Source of the DNA: Mycolicibacterium gilvum
GTDB lineage: Bacteria; Actinomycetota; Actinomycetes; Mycobacteriales; Mycobacteriaceae
Direction of reading: 5' to 3'
Length of the DNA stretch: 64,000 bases
Assembly: GCF_900454025.1 (NCBI RefSeq)
Contig: NZ_UGQM01000001.1
Location: 4,960,001 to 5,024,000 of the forward strand
Shown here: positions 56,759 to 64,000 of the stretch, piece by piece
How positions within the stretch are numbered: the first letter of the stretch is position 1
How the letters are laid out: the number at the start of each line of letters is the position of its first letter
Position numbers and translations under genes: made by a program
Notes under the pieces: generated by a model
Seen by the model: the letters and a program-made list of their open reading frames with translations, nothing else
Database searches by the model: none
What the model was told of the DNA's origin: nothing

Positions 56759-57724
56759 TCAGGAACCGGTGAACGCGCTGCGGTAGTCGCTGGGGGTGGT
56801 ATGCATCTGCCGCACGAAATGGTGGCGGAAGGTCGCCGTCGACTCGAAGCCGACGCGCGCGGCGATCTGATCGATCGAGTGATCCGACGATTCCAGCAGC
56901 GCCAGGCTCGCCTGGATACGCTGCTCGATCAGCCATCTGATCGGCGTGGTGCCGGTAGCCTTCGCGAACTGACGCAGATAGCTCCGGCGCGACATCGCCG
57001 AGCGGGCCGCGAGCTCGTCGAGTGTGATGGTCTCATCGAGATGCTCCAGGGCCCAGGCCATTCCGGCTGCGATACGCCCGTCCTCGGTCGGTTCGGGCAC
57101 CGGCGTCTCGATGTACTGGGCCTGCCCGCCGGCCCGGTGCGGGGAGATGACCAGCCGGCGCGCCACGTCGTTGGCGACCCGCACCCCGTAGTCGGTGCGC
57201 ACGATGTGCAGGCACAGATCGAGGCCGGCCGCGCAGCCCGCGCTGGTCAGGACGCGGCCGTTGTCCACGTACAGCGGGTTGGGGTCGATGTCGATCCCGG
57301 GGTAGGTCTCGCGCAGCTCGTCGGTGTAGATCCAGTGCGTAGTGGCCTTGTGGCCGTCGAGCACGCCGGCCGCCGCCAGCGCGAACGCACCCGAGCAGAT
57401 CGACACCAGCCGCGCCCCGCGGGCGTCGGCAGTCTTGATCGCGTCGACGAGTTCGCTCGACACCGGATCCCCGATGTCGCGGACGCTGGGGATGACCACG
57501 GTGTCCGCCTCGGCGAGATCGGACAGGTCGTACGCGGTGCGCACCGTCGCCCCGCCCAGCAGCCGCAGTTCCGCGCTCTCCGAGCAGAGCTTCACCGTGT
57601 ACCAGGGCCGCGTCAGCCCGGCCGAGAATCGCTCGGAGAGCTCGGTCATCCCGAAGATCTCCGCGGCCAGGCCGGACTCGAACCCCGACATGCCGTCATA
57701 GGCCAGGATGGCGACGGTGTGCAT
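56759..57724 (-). CDS. GlxA-type regulator: DJ-1/PfpI domain plus AraC HTH
   Basis: A 321-aa transcriptional regulator. The N-terminal DJ-1/PfpI-like domain (VAILAYDGMSGFESGLAAEIFGM ... ARLVSICSGAFALAAAGVLDG, about 1-180) has the nucleophile-elbow Cys. The C-terminal AraC domain contains ITLDELAARSAMSRRSYLRQFAKATGTTPIRWLIEQRIQASLALLESSDHSIDQIAARVGFESTATFRHHFVRQM. It likely controls the adjacent ligase gene (inference from 15-bp spacing). Confidence 0.9.
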   Translation of the reverse strand: MHTVAILAYDGMSGFESGLAAEIFGMTELSERFSAGLTRPWYTVKLCSESAELRLLGGATVRTAYDLSDLAEADTVVIPSVRDIGDPVSSELVDAIKTADARGARLVSICSGAFALAAAGVLDGHKATTHWIYTDELRETYPGIDIDPNPLYVDNGRVLTSAGCAAGLDLCLHIVRTDYGVRVANDVARRLVISPHRAGGQAQYIETPVPEPTEDGRIAAGMAWALEHLDETITLDELAARSAMSRRSYLRQFAKATGTTPIRWLIEQRIQASLALLESSDHSIDQIAARVGFESTATFRHHFVRQMHTTPSDYRSAFTGS

Positions 57725-57794
57725 GGCACTATCTTAACGAACATTGTCGCCAGGGCCACTGTTGCGAGGCGTCGCATCCGACCAGCATGGACGC

Positions 57795-57953
57795 ATGCTC
57801 TACACACGAAAGTCCACGTGGACACGACTGCGCCGAAGCCGTGCCGGGCGCGCCGTCACGGCGATCGCCGCCGGCATTCACACCGGCCACGGCCTCGCGC
57901 ACGGAGTGCCCGCACCGCCTCAATCCGCCGCGCGCCGAACGCACGATTTCTGA
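57795..57953 (+). CDS. Possible small basic protein
   Basis: A 52-codon frame starting MLYTRKSTWTRLRRSRAGRAVTAIAAGIHTGHGLAHG. It is strongly basic at the N-terminus with a short moderately hydrophobic middle. No clear Shine-Dalgarno is present and I recognise no family. It fills the only gap between the GlxA-type regulator and the fadB terminator. Weak candidate. Confidence 0.25.
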   Translation: MLYTRKSTWTRLRRSRAGRAVTAIAAGIHTGHGLAHGVPAPPQSAARRTHDF

Positions 57954-58001
57954 CCGAAACCGCCGCCTATTTCACGACACAATCCGTGCACTCGAGCGCA
58001 G

Positions 58002-58035
58002 GAGTCCCCCGCAGCCGGGTAGCTGCGGGGGACTC
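58002..58035 (-). terminator. Strong hairpin terminator of fadAB
   Basis: GAGTCCCCCGCAGC (58002-58015) and GCTGCGGGGGACTC (58022-58035) form a perfect 14-bp GC-rich stem with a 6-nt loop, 11 bp past the fadB stop. There is no T-run, as is common for mycobacterial terminators. Confidence 0.8.
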
Positions 58036-58046
58036 TGCGGTGCTGC

Positions 58047-60197
58047 TTAGGACGTCAACGAGGCCGGCGGGTTGAACCGCTCGCCGTAGCGCTCGGCCAA
58101 CTGCTGGGCCCGCGCGACGAACGCCTCCTTACCGACACCGAGCTCGCCCTGGTAGCCGACGATGAACTGCGCCGAACCACCGGTGTACGGCGGGAAGCCG
58201 ATACCCATGATGGAGCCGATGTTGGCGTCGGCGGTCGAGGTGAGCACGCCTTCGTCGAGGCACTTCTGGGTCTCCAGCGCCTCGGCGAACAGCATGCGGT
58301 CGATCATGTCCTGCAACGGGATATCGACCGCGCCGCCGGAGCCGAACGTGTCGGCGAGACCCGGCCACAGGCCGACGCGCTTGCCGTCGACGTACTCGTA
58401 GAAGCCCGCACCCTTGAGCCGCGACGGACGACCGATCTCGATCATCTTGTTGACGACCTCCTCGGCCGGGTGCGCCACGTGGGTGCCGCCGGCCGCCTCG
58501 GTCGCCTTGCGGGTCTCGGTGGCGATCTTCTGCATGAGCTCCAGGTTGAGCTCGTCGGAGAGCTGCAGCGGCGCCGCCGGGTAGCCGGCCTGCGCACCCG
58601 CCTGCTCGATGCTGGCCGCCGGCACACCCTCGCCGAGCATCGCCAACGCCTCGTTGACGAACGTGCCGATGACGCGGGAGGTGAAGAACCCACGGCTGTC
58701 GTTGACCACGATCGGGGTCTTGCCGATCGCGAGCGTGTAGTCGAACACCCGGGCCAGTGCCTCGTCAGAGGTCTTCTCGCCCTTGATGATCTCCACCAGC
58801 GGCATCTTGTCGACGGGTGAGAAGAAGTGGATCCCGATGAAGTCCTCCTGGCGCTTCACGCCGGTCGCCAGACCGGTGATCGGCAGCGTGGAGGTGTTCG
58901 AGCCCAGCAGCGCGTTCGGCTCGACGATGTCCTCGATCTCCTGGAACACCTTGTGCTTGAGTTCCTGGTTCTCGAAGACGGCCTCGATCACGAAGTCGAC
59001 GCCCTTGAGATCGGCGGCGTCGGCGGCGGGGGTGATCCGATCGAGGACTTCCCTGAATTTTTCCTCGGTCGTGCGCCCACGTTCGAGCGCCTTGGCCTCG
59101 ATCTTCTCCGAGTACGCCTTGCCCTTCTGGGCCGCTTCGATCGAAACATCCTTCAGGACAACGTCATAGCCGGCCTTGGCCGACACGTAGGCGATACCCG
59201 CGCCCATCATGCCCGCGCCGAGCACACCGATCTTCTTGATCTCCTGCTTGGCGATACCGTCGGGCCGCGAGGCGCCGCCGTTGATGGCCTGCAGATCCAG
59301 GAAGAAGGCCTGGATCATGTTCTTCGCGGTCTGGCCGGTGACCAGGCCGACGAAGTAGCGGCTCTCGATACGGGTGGCGGTGTCGAAGTCGACCTGGGCG
59401 CCTTCGACGGCGGCGTCGAGGATCGCGCGCGGGGCCGGCATCGGGGCACCCTTGAGCTGCTTCTTCAGCAGTGCCGGGAAGGACGGCAGGATCGACGCCA
59501 GGCCGGGGCTGCTCGGCGTGCCGCCGGGCATCTTGTAGCCCTTCTGATCCCACGGCTGGGTGTGCGCCTCCGGATTCGCTTTGATCCACGCCTTGGCGGC
59601 GGGGACGAGTTCCTCGACGCTGTCGACCAACTCATCGACCAGACCGATCTCCTTGGCCTTGCCCGGCTTGAAACGCGTTCCCTGCGACAGGATCTCCATG
59701 AACGCCTTCTGGATACCGAACATCCGCACGGTGCGGGCCACGCCACCGCCGCCGGGCAGGAGCCCGAGGGTGACCTCGGGCAGGCCGATCACGACACCGC
59801 GGGTGTCGGCGGCGATGCGGTGGTGACACGCCAGCGCGATCTCCAGGCCGCCGCCGAGGGCGGCGCCGTTGATGGCTGCGACGACGGGTACACCGAGGGT
59901 CTCCAGCTTGCGCAGGTCGGCCTTGATGAACTCGACCTCGGCGAAGGACTCCGCCGCGTTGTCGGGGCCGACGTTCATCATGCCCTTGAGGTCACCGCCG
60001 GCGAAGAAGGTCTTCTTCGCGCTGGCGATCACCACACCGGTGACCGAATCCTTCTCGGCGGCAAGGCGTTCGACGGCGTCATGCATCGAAGCCTTGTAGT
60101 GCTCGTTCATCACGTTGGCCGACCCGGTCGGGTCGTCCAGCGTCAGGGTGACGATGCCGTCGGCATCCTTGTCCCACTTGATGGTGTTCTCAGCCAT
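58047..60197 (-). CDS. fadB: Fatty-acid oxidation complex alpha subunit FadB
   Basis: A 716-aa bifunctional enzyme of beta-oxidation. The N-terminal crotonase domain (about 1-300; [41 protein letters not shown]) is the enoyl-CoA hydratase. The C-terminal part starts with the NAD Rossmann motif [27 protein letters not shown] and contains [17 protein letters not shown] and [11 protein letters not shown] of 3-hydroxyacyl-CoA dehydrogenase. It follows fadA by 6 bp; together they form the trifunctional complex. Matches Rv0860. Confidence 0.95.
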   Translation of the reverse strand: MAENTIKWDKDADGIVTLTLDDPTGSANVMNEHYKASMHDAVERLAAEKDSVTGVVIASAKKTFFAGGDLKGMMNVGPDNAAESFAEVEFIKADLRKLETLGVPVVAAINGAALGGGLEIALACHHRIAADTRGVVIGLPEVTLGLLPGGGGVARTVRMFGIQKAFMEILSQGTRFKPGKAKEIGLVDELVDSVEELVPAAKAWIKANPEAHTQPWDQKGYKMPGGTPSSPGLASILPSFPALLKKQLKGAPMPAPRAILDAAVEGAQVDFDTATRIESRYFVGLVTGQTAKNMIQAFFLDLQAINGGASRPDGIAKQEIKKIGVLGAGMMGAGIAYVSAKAGYDVVLKDVSIEAAQKGKAYSEKIEAKALERGRTTEEKFREVLDRITPAADAADLKGVDFVIEAVFENQELKHKVFQEIEDIVEPNALLGSNTSTLPITGLATGVKRQEDFIGIHFFSPVDKMPLVEIIKGEKTSDEALARVFDYTLAIGKTPIVVNDSRGFFTSRVIGTFVNEALAMLGEGVPAASIEQAGAQAGYPAAPLQLSDELNLELMQKIATETRKATEAAGGTHVAHPAEEVVNKMIEIGRPSRLKGAGFYEYVDGKRVGLWPGLADTFGSGGAVDIPLQDMIDRMLFAEALETQKCLDEGVLTSTADANIGSIMGIGFPPYTGGSAQFIVGYQGELGVGKEAFVARAQQLAERYGERFNPPASLTS

Positions 60198-60203
60198 TTT
60201 CGG

Positions 60204-61415
60204 TCAGACCCTCTCGATGATGGTGGCCACGCCCATGCCGCCGCCGACACACAGCGTGATCAGGGCACGCCGGGCGCCGCGGCGCTCCAGCTCGTCGACC
60301 ATGGTTCCGGTGATCATGGCGCCGGTGGCGCCCAGCGGGTGGCCCATCGCGATGGCGCCACCGTTGACGTTGAGCTTCTCGTCCGGGATGCCGAGGTCCT
60401 TCTGGAACTTCAGCACGACCGACGCGAAGGCCTCGTTGAGCTCGAACAGGTCGATGTCGTCGACCGTCAGGCCGGCCCGGTCGAGCACCTTCTTGGTGGC
60501 CGGGGTCGGGCCGGTCAGCATGATGACCGGATCGGCGCCACTGGTGGCGGTCGCGACGATGCGCGCCCGCGGGGTCAGCCCCTGCGACGTGCCGGCGGAC
60601 TCACTGCCGATCAGCACCAGCGCGGCACCGTCGACGATGCCCGAGCTGTTGCCGCCGGTGTGGACGTGGTTGATCTTCTCGACGAAGTGGTACTTCTGCA
60701 GCGCCACGTCGTCGAAGCCGCCCATCGCGCCGACACCTTCGAACGCGGACTTCAGCTTGCCCAGGCTCTCGATAGTGGTGCCGGGGCGGATGTGCTCGTC
60801 ATGGTCGAGGACGACCAGGCCGTTCTGATCCTTGACCGGGACGACGGACTTGGCGAAGTAACCGCCCGACCACGCGGCCGCGGCGCGCTCCTGTGACCGT
60901 GCGGCGTAGGCGTCGACGTCTTCGCGGGAGAAGCCCTCGATGGTGGCGATCAGGTCGGCGCCGATGCCCTGTGGCACGAAGCCGATGCGGTAGTTGGTCT
61001 CCGGGTCGGCCGCCCAGGCGCCACCGTCGGAGCCCATCGGAACACGGCTCATGGATTCCACGCCGCCGGCGAGCACCAGATCGTCCCAGCCCGAACGCAC
61101 CTTCTGCGCGGCGATGTTCACGGCCTCCAGGCCGGAGGCGCAGAAGCGGTTCAGCTGGACACCGCCGGTGGTCTCGGGCAGCTTCGCGACCAGACCCGCG
61201 GTGCGGGCGATGTCGCCGCCCTGGTCGCCGACGGGCGAGACGACACCGAGGATCAGGTCGCTGATCAGGTTCTCGTCCAGGTCGGGGAAGCGGGTGCGCA
61301 TTTCGTCGATCAGGCCGACGACCAGGTTGACGGGCTTGATCTCGTTCAGGGCGCCGCCGCGCTGCTTGCCGCGCGGGGTGCGGATGGCCTCATAGATGAA
61401 GGCTTCTTCGGACAT
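60204..61415 (-). CDS. fadA: Acetyl-CoA acyltransferase (3-ketothiolase) FadA
   Basis: A 403-aa thiolase, the beta subunit of the fatty-acid oxidation complex. Active-site elements are [18 protein letters not shown] (acyl-accepting Cys), [20 protein letters not shown] (His) and [20 protein letters not shown] (second Cys). First gene of the fadAB operon. An inverted repeat about 95 bp upstream could be a TetR operator. Confidence 0.95.
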   Translation of the reverse strand: MSEEAFIYEAIRTPRGKQRGGALNEIKPVNLVVGLIDEMRTRFPDLDENLISDLILGVVSPVGDQGGDIARTAGLVAKLPETTGGVQLNRFCASGLEAVNIAAQKVRSGWDDLVLAGGVESMSRVPMGSDGGAWAADPETNYRIGFVPQGIGADLIATIEGFSREDVDAYAARSQERAAAAWSGGYFAKSVVPVKDQNGLVVLDHDEHIRPGTTIESLGKLKSAFEGVGAMGGFDDVALQKYHFVEKINHVHTGGNSSGIVDGAALVLIGSESAGTSQGLTPRARIVATATSGADPVIMLTGPTPATKKVLDRAGLTVDDIDLFELNEAFASVVLKFQKDLGIPDEKLNVNGGAIAMGHPLGATGAMITGTMVDELERRGARRALITLCVGGGMGVATIIERV

Positions 61416-61507
61416 GCGATCTCCAGGTCCTGTTCAGGGGTGCCGCGGATCGCCGGACTGACCGGACCCGCGGGGAGGCTGCTCCTCTAGGCGCGATGCT
61501 AGCAGCC

Positions 61508-61531
61508 TCGCCCAACCGCTTGGTTGGGCGA
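61508..61531. promoter_or_regulatory. Inverted-repeat operator upstream of fadA
   Basis: TCGCCCAACC (61508-61517) and GGTTGGGCGA (61522-61531) are exact reverse complements around GCTT. Size and spacing fit a TetR-type operator, common before fatty-acid genes in mycobacteria. No regulator gene is adjacent. Confidence 0.6.
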
Positions 61532-61551
61532 CCTGGAGAGTGGCCGGACAG

Positions 61552-61740
61552 CTAGTCGGACGTGCCCTCGGTGTCGTCGAAGAAGGACCACTCACCGTCG
61601 TGCTCGACTTCCATGCGCCAGCCCAGCTCGGAGTTGTCGGCCTTCTGGTCGACGAACCAGGCGTGGGCGTCCTCGGCGCTGTCGATGTCCTTGGTGTCGA
61701 CGACGTCACCCTTGGGATTCAGAACACGGTAGGTAGCCAT
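61552..61740 (-). CDS. Small conserved-looking protein of unknown function
   Basis: A 62-aa product: MATYRVLNPKGDVVDTKDIDSAEDAHAWFVDQKADNSELGWRMEVEHDGEWSFFDDTEGTSD. It is acidic, soluble and has codon use like its neighbours. I recall similar short proteins near fadA in mycobacteria but know no function. The frame extends 11 codons upstream; ATG 61740 fits better. Confidence 0.6.
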   Translation of the reverse strand: MATYRVLNPKGDVVDTKDIDSAEDAHAWFVDQKADNSELGWRMEVEHDGEWSFFDDTEGTSD

Positions 61741-61775
61741 GCCGGACGTGTTTCCCGCGTCCGAAGGGTTCACAC

Positions 61776-62882
61776 CTACGCCGAGCGAGGCGTCACCATT
61801 TCGTCAAGCGTCGGGTAATCGATGTAGCCGTCCGGTCCCGGTGCGTAGAAGGTCGCGACGTCCGGCTCGTTCAACTCGGCTCCGAGCTTCAGGCGCTCGA
61901 TCAGATCCGGGTTGGCCAGGAACGCCCTGCCCACCGCGGCGGCGCTGATGACGCCCCAGTCGGCGAGGTTCTCCAGCATCGCGAAATCGGTCTCGACGGT
62001 CCGCGGGGTATTAAGCACGAGCGTCCCTTCCCATTGCGTGCGCACCGCGGCGAAGGCGGGTGCCGACGGCTCGATCAGCACATGCAGATAGGCGATGCCG
62101 AGTGACGCGATACGGCACAGCAGCGCCTCGTAGGCGCTGACGTCGTCGATCTCCCGCATGTCGCCGGCGCTGTTGCCGGGTGAGATACGCAGCCCGACGC
62201 GGTCCGGGCCGATCTCGGCGACCACCGCCTCGACGACCTCGGCGGCCAGCCGCGCCCTGTTCTGCGGCGAACCGCCGTATGCGTCGGTGCGCTGGTTGAC
62301 CACGTCCGACAGGAACTCGTGCAGGAGATATCCGTTGGCGGAATGGATCTCGACGCCGTCCATACCGGCGTCGACGGCACGGCGCGCGGCGGCACGGAAC
62401 TGGCCGACGATCTCGGCGATCTCGCCGGTCGTCAGTGCACGGGGCACCGGAAGCGGCTTCTTACCGGTGGGCGTGTGCGTCAGCAGGTCGGCGGCTATCG
62501 GCGACGGGCCCACGGTCTCGAACCCGCTGATCTCCGGATGCGCCATCCGGCCGACGTGCCAGAGCTGGACGAACATCTTCCCGCCGGCGCGATGTACCGC
62601 CGAAGCGATCTCCGACCACTTGTCCTGCTGCCGGTCGGTGTAGAGGCCCGGCGTGTTCAGGTAGGCGCCGTTGGCCTGCTCGCACACCGCGGTCGCCTCG
62701 CTGATGATCAGCCCCGCCGACGCCCGCTGCGCGTAGTACTGCGCCGCCAGCGAGGACGGGGTGCCGTCCGCATCGGCCCGCGACCTGGTCAGCGGCGCCA
62801 TGAACAGCCGGTTCCCGGCGGCTGTGCCCCCGACCTGTATCGGCTTGAGCAGCGCGGACTGTTCGCTGAGGGTGAAGGTCAT
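61776..62882 (-). CDS. Old yellow enzyme-type FMN ene-reductase
   Basis: A 368-aa FMN TIM-barrel of the OYE/NemA type, reducing activated C=C bonds or nitro compounds with NAD(P)H. Features: LLKPIQVGGTAAGNRLFMAPLTRSRADADGTPS, FVQLWHVGRMAHP, GMDGVEIHSANGYLLHEFLSDVVNQRTDAYGGSPQNRARLAAEVVEAV (the His/Asn substrate pair HSAN and the YGGS motif), and VGRAFLANPDLIERLKLG near the end. Start at ATG 62882. A LuxR-type gene lies 88 bp upstream on the same strand and may regulate it. Confidence 0.92.
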   Translation of the reverse strand: MTFTLSEQSALLKPIQVGGTAAGNRLFMAPLTRSRADADGTPSSLAAQYYAQRASAGLIISEATAVCEQANGAYLNTPGLYTDRQQDKWSEIASAVHRAGGKMFVQLWHVGRMAHPEISGFETVGPSPIAADLLTHTPTGKKPLPVPRALTTGEIAEIVGQFRAAARRAVDAGMDGVEIHSANGYLLHEFLSDVVNQRTDAYGGSPQNRARLAAEVVEAVVAEIGPDRVGLRISPGNSAGDMREIDDVSAYEALLCRIASLGIAYLHVLIEPSAPAFAAVRTQWEGTLVLNTPRTVETDFAMLENLADWGVISAAAVGRAFLANPDLIERLKLGAELNEPDVATFYAPGPDGYIDYPTLDEMVTPRSA

Positions 62883-62970
62883 GATTCCCTCAAGCCGCAG
62901 CCAGGCGCGGTTATTCCCGGCTACTCGCGCGCCGGGTGGTGTTCGAGGCCGAAAACCCTGGGCCGCAACG

Positions 62971-63984
62971 CTAGACGGCGACGGAGTGCCGGCCGCCGAG
63001 ATCGCGCAGCACCTCCGCCGACAACAATCCCAGAGCGACGGCATGCGAGGCACAGGCCGCGCGATTGGGTGCGCCGAGCTTGGCCGACGCGCTCTCGAGA
63101 TGATGCCCGGCGGTGCGCGCACTGATGAACAACTGCGCGGCGATCTGGCCGTTGGTCAACCCGCACACCGCCAGCGTCAGCGCGTCCAACTCGCGCGGGG
63201 TGATCCCCATCGGCAGTCCGGTCCGCGTCACCAGCAGTACCCCACACAGACTGTCGCCTCGGTATCGAGACGACGTCGCGATCCGTCGCACGTGCAGCCA
63301 GGACGAGCCGTCGTGGTAGCGCAACACCTCTGGTTGCACGGTGAATCCCGGTGCGCGGAAGGCCACGGCGATCTCGTTGACCACCACCGGATCCAGTGCC
63401 GAATCGAAGGAGTCGCCGAGCCTCAGCAGGTGAGCGCGGCCCGCCTCGTCGACCGCCCACGCCTGCGCGTCCGGGGCGATCAGCTCGGAGACCATCCGTG
63501 GCCGCACCGAGAAATCCAGCTGGTCGGCCATCTGCACACGCAGCGCGTTGATCTCGGCGACGTCGTCGTCACTGGGGAACCGCGCATCGTCACAGTTGAC
63601 GTGGATGGTGCCGACGTAGGTGCCGTCGGTGGTGACCAGGCGCGCAGAGAGTCCCTCGTCGAAACCGGCGGGACGGAACACGTTGTTGACCGAGTACCCG
63701 CGGCGATAGTCGGGAAAGTCCCTCCAGCGCAACGCCCCGAGCCCGTGCACCCGCATCGCGTCGAACAGCGGGTCGTTGTCGACGAACCACGAATTGAAAT
63801 GGTCCATCACCTGATCCGGGTACTCCCGGTTGGCGACGCCGATGTGGCATCGCTGGATCGGGTCCCACAAGCATATCGCCGACGCCGACGAGTCGGCGCG
63901 TGAGGCGAGCACGTCGAGCAGATCGTGCGCGCGGGTCTCCATGCTCGACGCACTGCCCAGCACGTCGCCATAGATCCCGGCCAT
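62971..63984 (-). CDS. LuxR-family transcriptional regulator
   Basis: A 337-aa protein with a C-terminal LuxR/GerE helix-turn-helix: MGITPRELDALTLAVCGLTNGQIAAQLFISARTAGHHLESASAKLGAPNRAACASHAVALGLL. The N-terminal two thirds may be a GAF-like sensor (SASAICLWDPIQRC...), with no clear ligand. There is no response-regulator receiver domain. It is upstream of the ene-reductase gene on the same strand. The gene start lies 16 bp from the window end, so its promoter is not visible. Confidence 0.88.
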   Translation of the reverse strand: MAGIYGDVLGSASSMETRAHDLLDVLASRADSSASAICLWDPIQRCHIGVANREYPDQVMDHFNSWFVDNDPLFDAMRVHGLGALRWRDFPDYRRGYSVNNVFRPAGFDEGLSARLVTTDGTYVGTIHVNCDDARFPSDDDVAEINALRVQMADQLDFSVRPRMVSELIAPDAQAWAVDEAGRAHLLRLGDSFDSALDPVVVNEIAVAFRAPGFTVQPEVLRYHDGSSWLHVRRIATSSRYRGDSLCGVLLVTRTGLPMGITPRELDALTLAVCGLTNGQIAAQLFISARTAGHHLESASAKLGAPNRAACASHAVALGLLSAEVLRDLGGRHSVAV

Positions 63985-64000
63985 TGGCGTTCCTCCGACG

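Noticed and set aside
58827-60896. A 689-codon plus-strand frame across fadB and fadA
   Set aside because: Antisense to two unmistakable beta-oxidation genes; no recognisable sequence.

Overview
The window is high-GC DNA from a mycobacterium, most likely a rapid-growing, environmental Mycolicibacterium-type species. The evidence is gene content and order: gltA2, citA, fprB, serC, sepH, a DUF2771 gene, cspB, moaA2/moaD2, rpfA, moaE2/mog/moaC2, the XPB helicase pair, fadB and fadA run in the order I remember for the Rv0896-Rv0859 stretch of M. tuberculosis, here inverted. PE/PPE genes present there are absent. Gene numbers and synteny are from memory, not from a search.

Layout. (1) 1-7.2 kb: two different IS110-family elements flank a central-metabolism block (citrate synthases gltA2 and citA, a TetR regulator, pdxH, a mycothiol-dependent-enzyme-like gene). 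The first element is cut by the window edge and has a striking folded leader RNA ahead of its transposase. The second resembles IS900 and sits between a ribosome-binding site and the start codon of a VOC/glyoxalase gene. (2) 7.2-25.7 kb: mostly conserved mycobacterial housekeeping genes: fprB with an AurF-like diiron oxygenase, serC, sepH, an RNA methyltransferase, several membrane or DUF proteins, a frameshifted DUF559 endonuclease gene, cspB and the first molybdopterin genes. A secreted GH1 glycosidase is the accessory gene here. (3) 25.7-36.7 kb: rpfA under an apparent CRP site and a c-di-AMP (ydaO) riboswitch, the second molybdopterin cluster, then the XPB helicase and its usual partner, separated by a 1046-aa secreted repeat protein. 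(4) 36.7-52.5 kb: one giant gene, 5246 codons as I start it, made of an export signal, an acidic linker, a cadherin-like module and 38 tandem repeats of about 127 residues. (5) 52.5-64 kb: a 1.3-kb stretch with no convincing gene, then an F420-type oxidoreductase, a small flavin-binding protein, an acyl-CoA ligase, a GlxA-type regulator, the fadAB beta-oxidation operon, an ene-reductase and a LuxR regulator.

The most unusual feature is a set of three non-adjacent minus-strand genes (7648-10281, 31546-34686, 36714-52454). They share one N-terminal design: a GRVGALA-type signal peptide, a long acidic low-complexity linker, and a conserved module with LAWVRR and GDPLT motifs. They differ in what follows: a glycosidase, 5 repeats, or 38 repeats. 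I read this as a modular secretion or surface-display family that has inserted repeatedly into an otherwise conserved backbone. The giant member's array shows recent internal duplication at DNA level.
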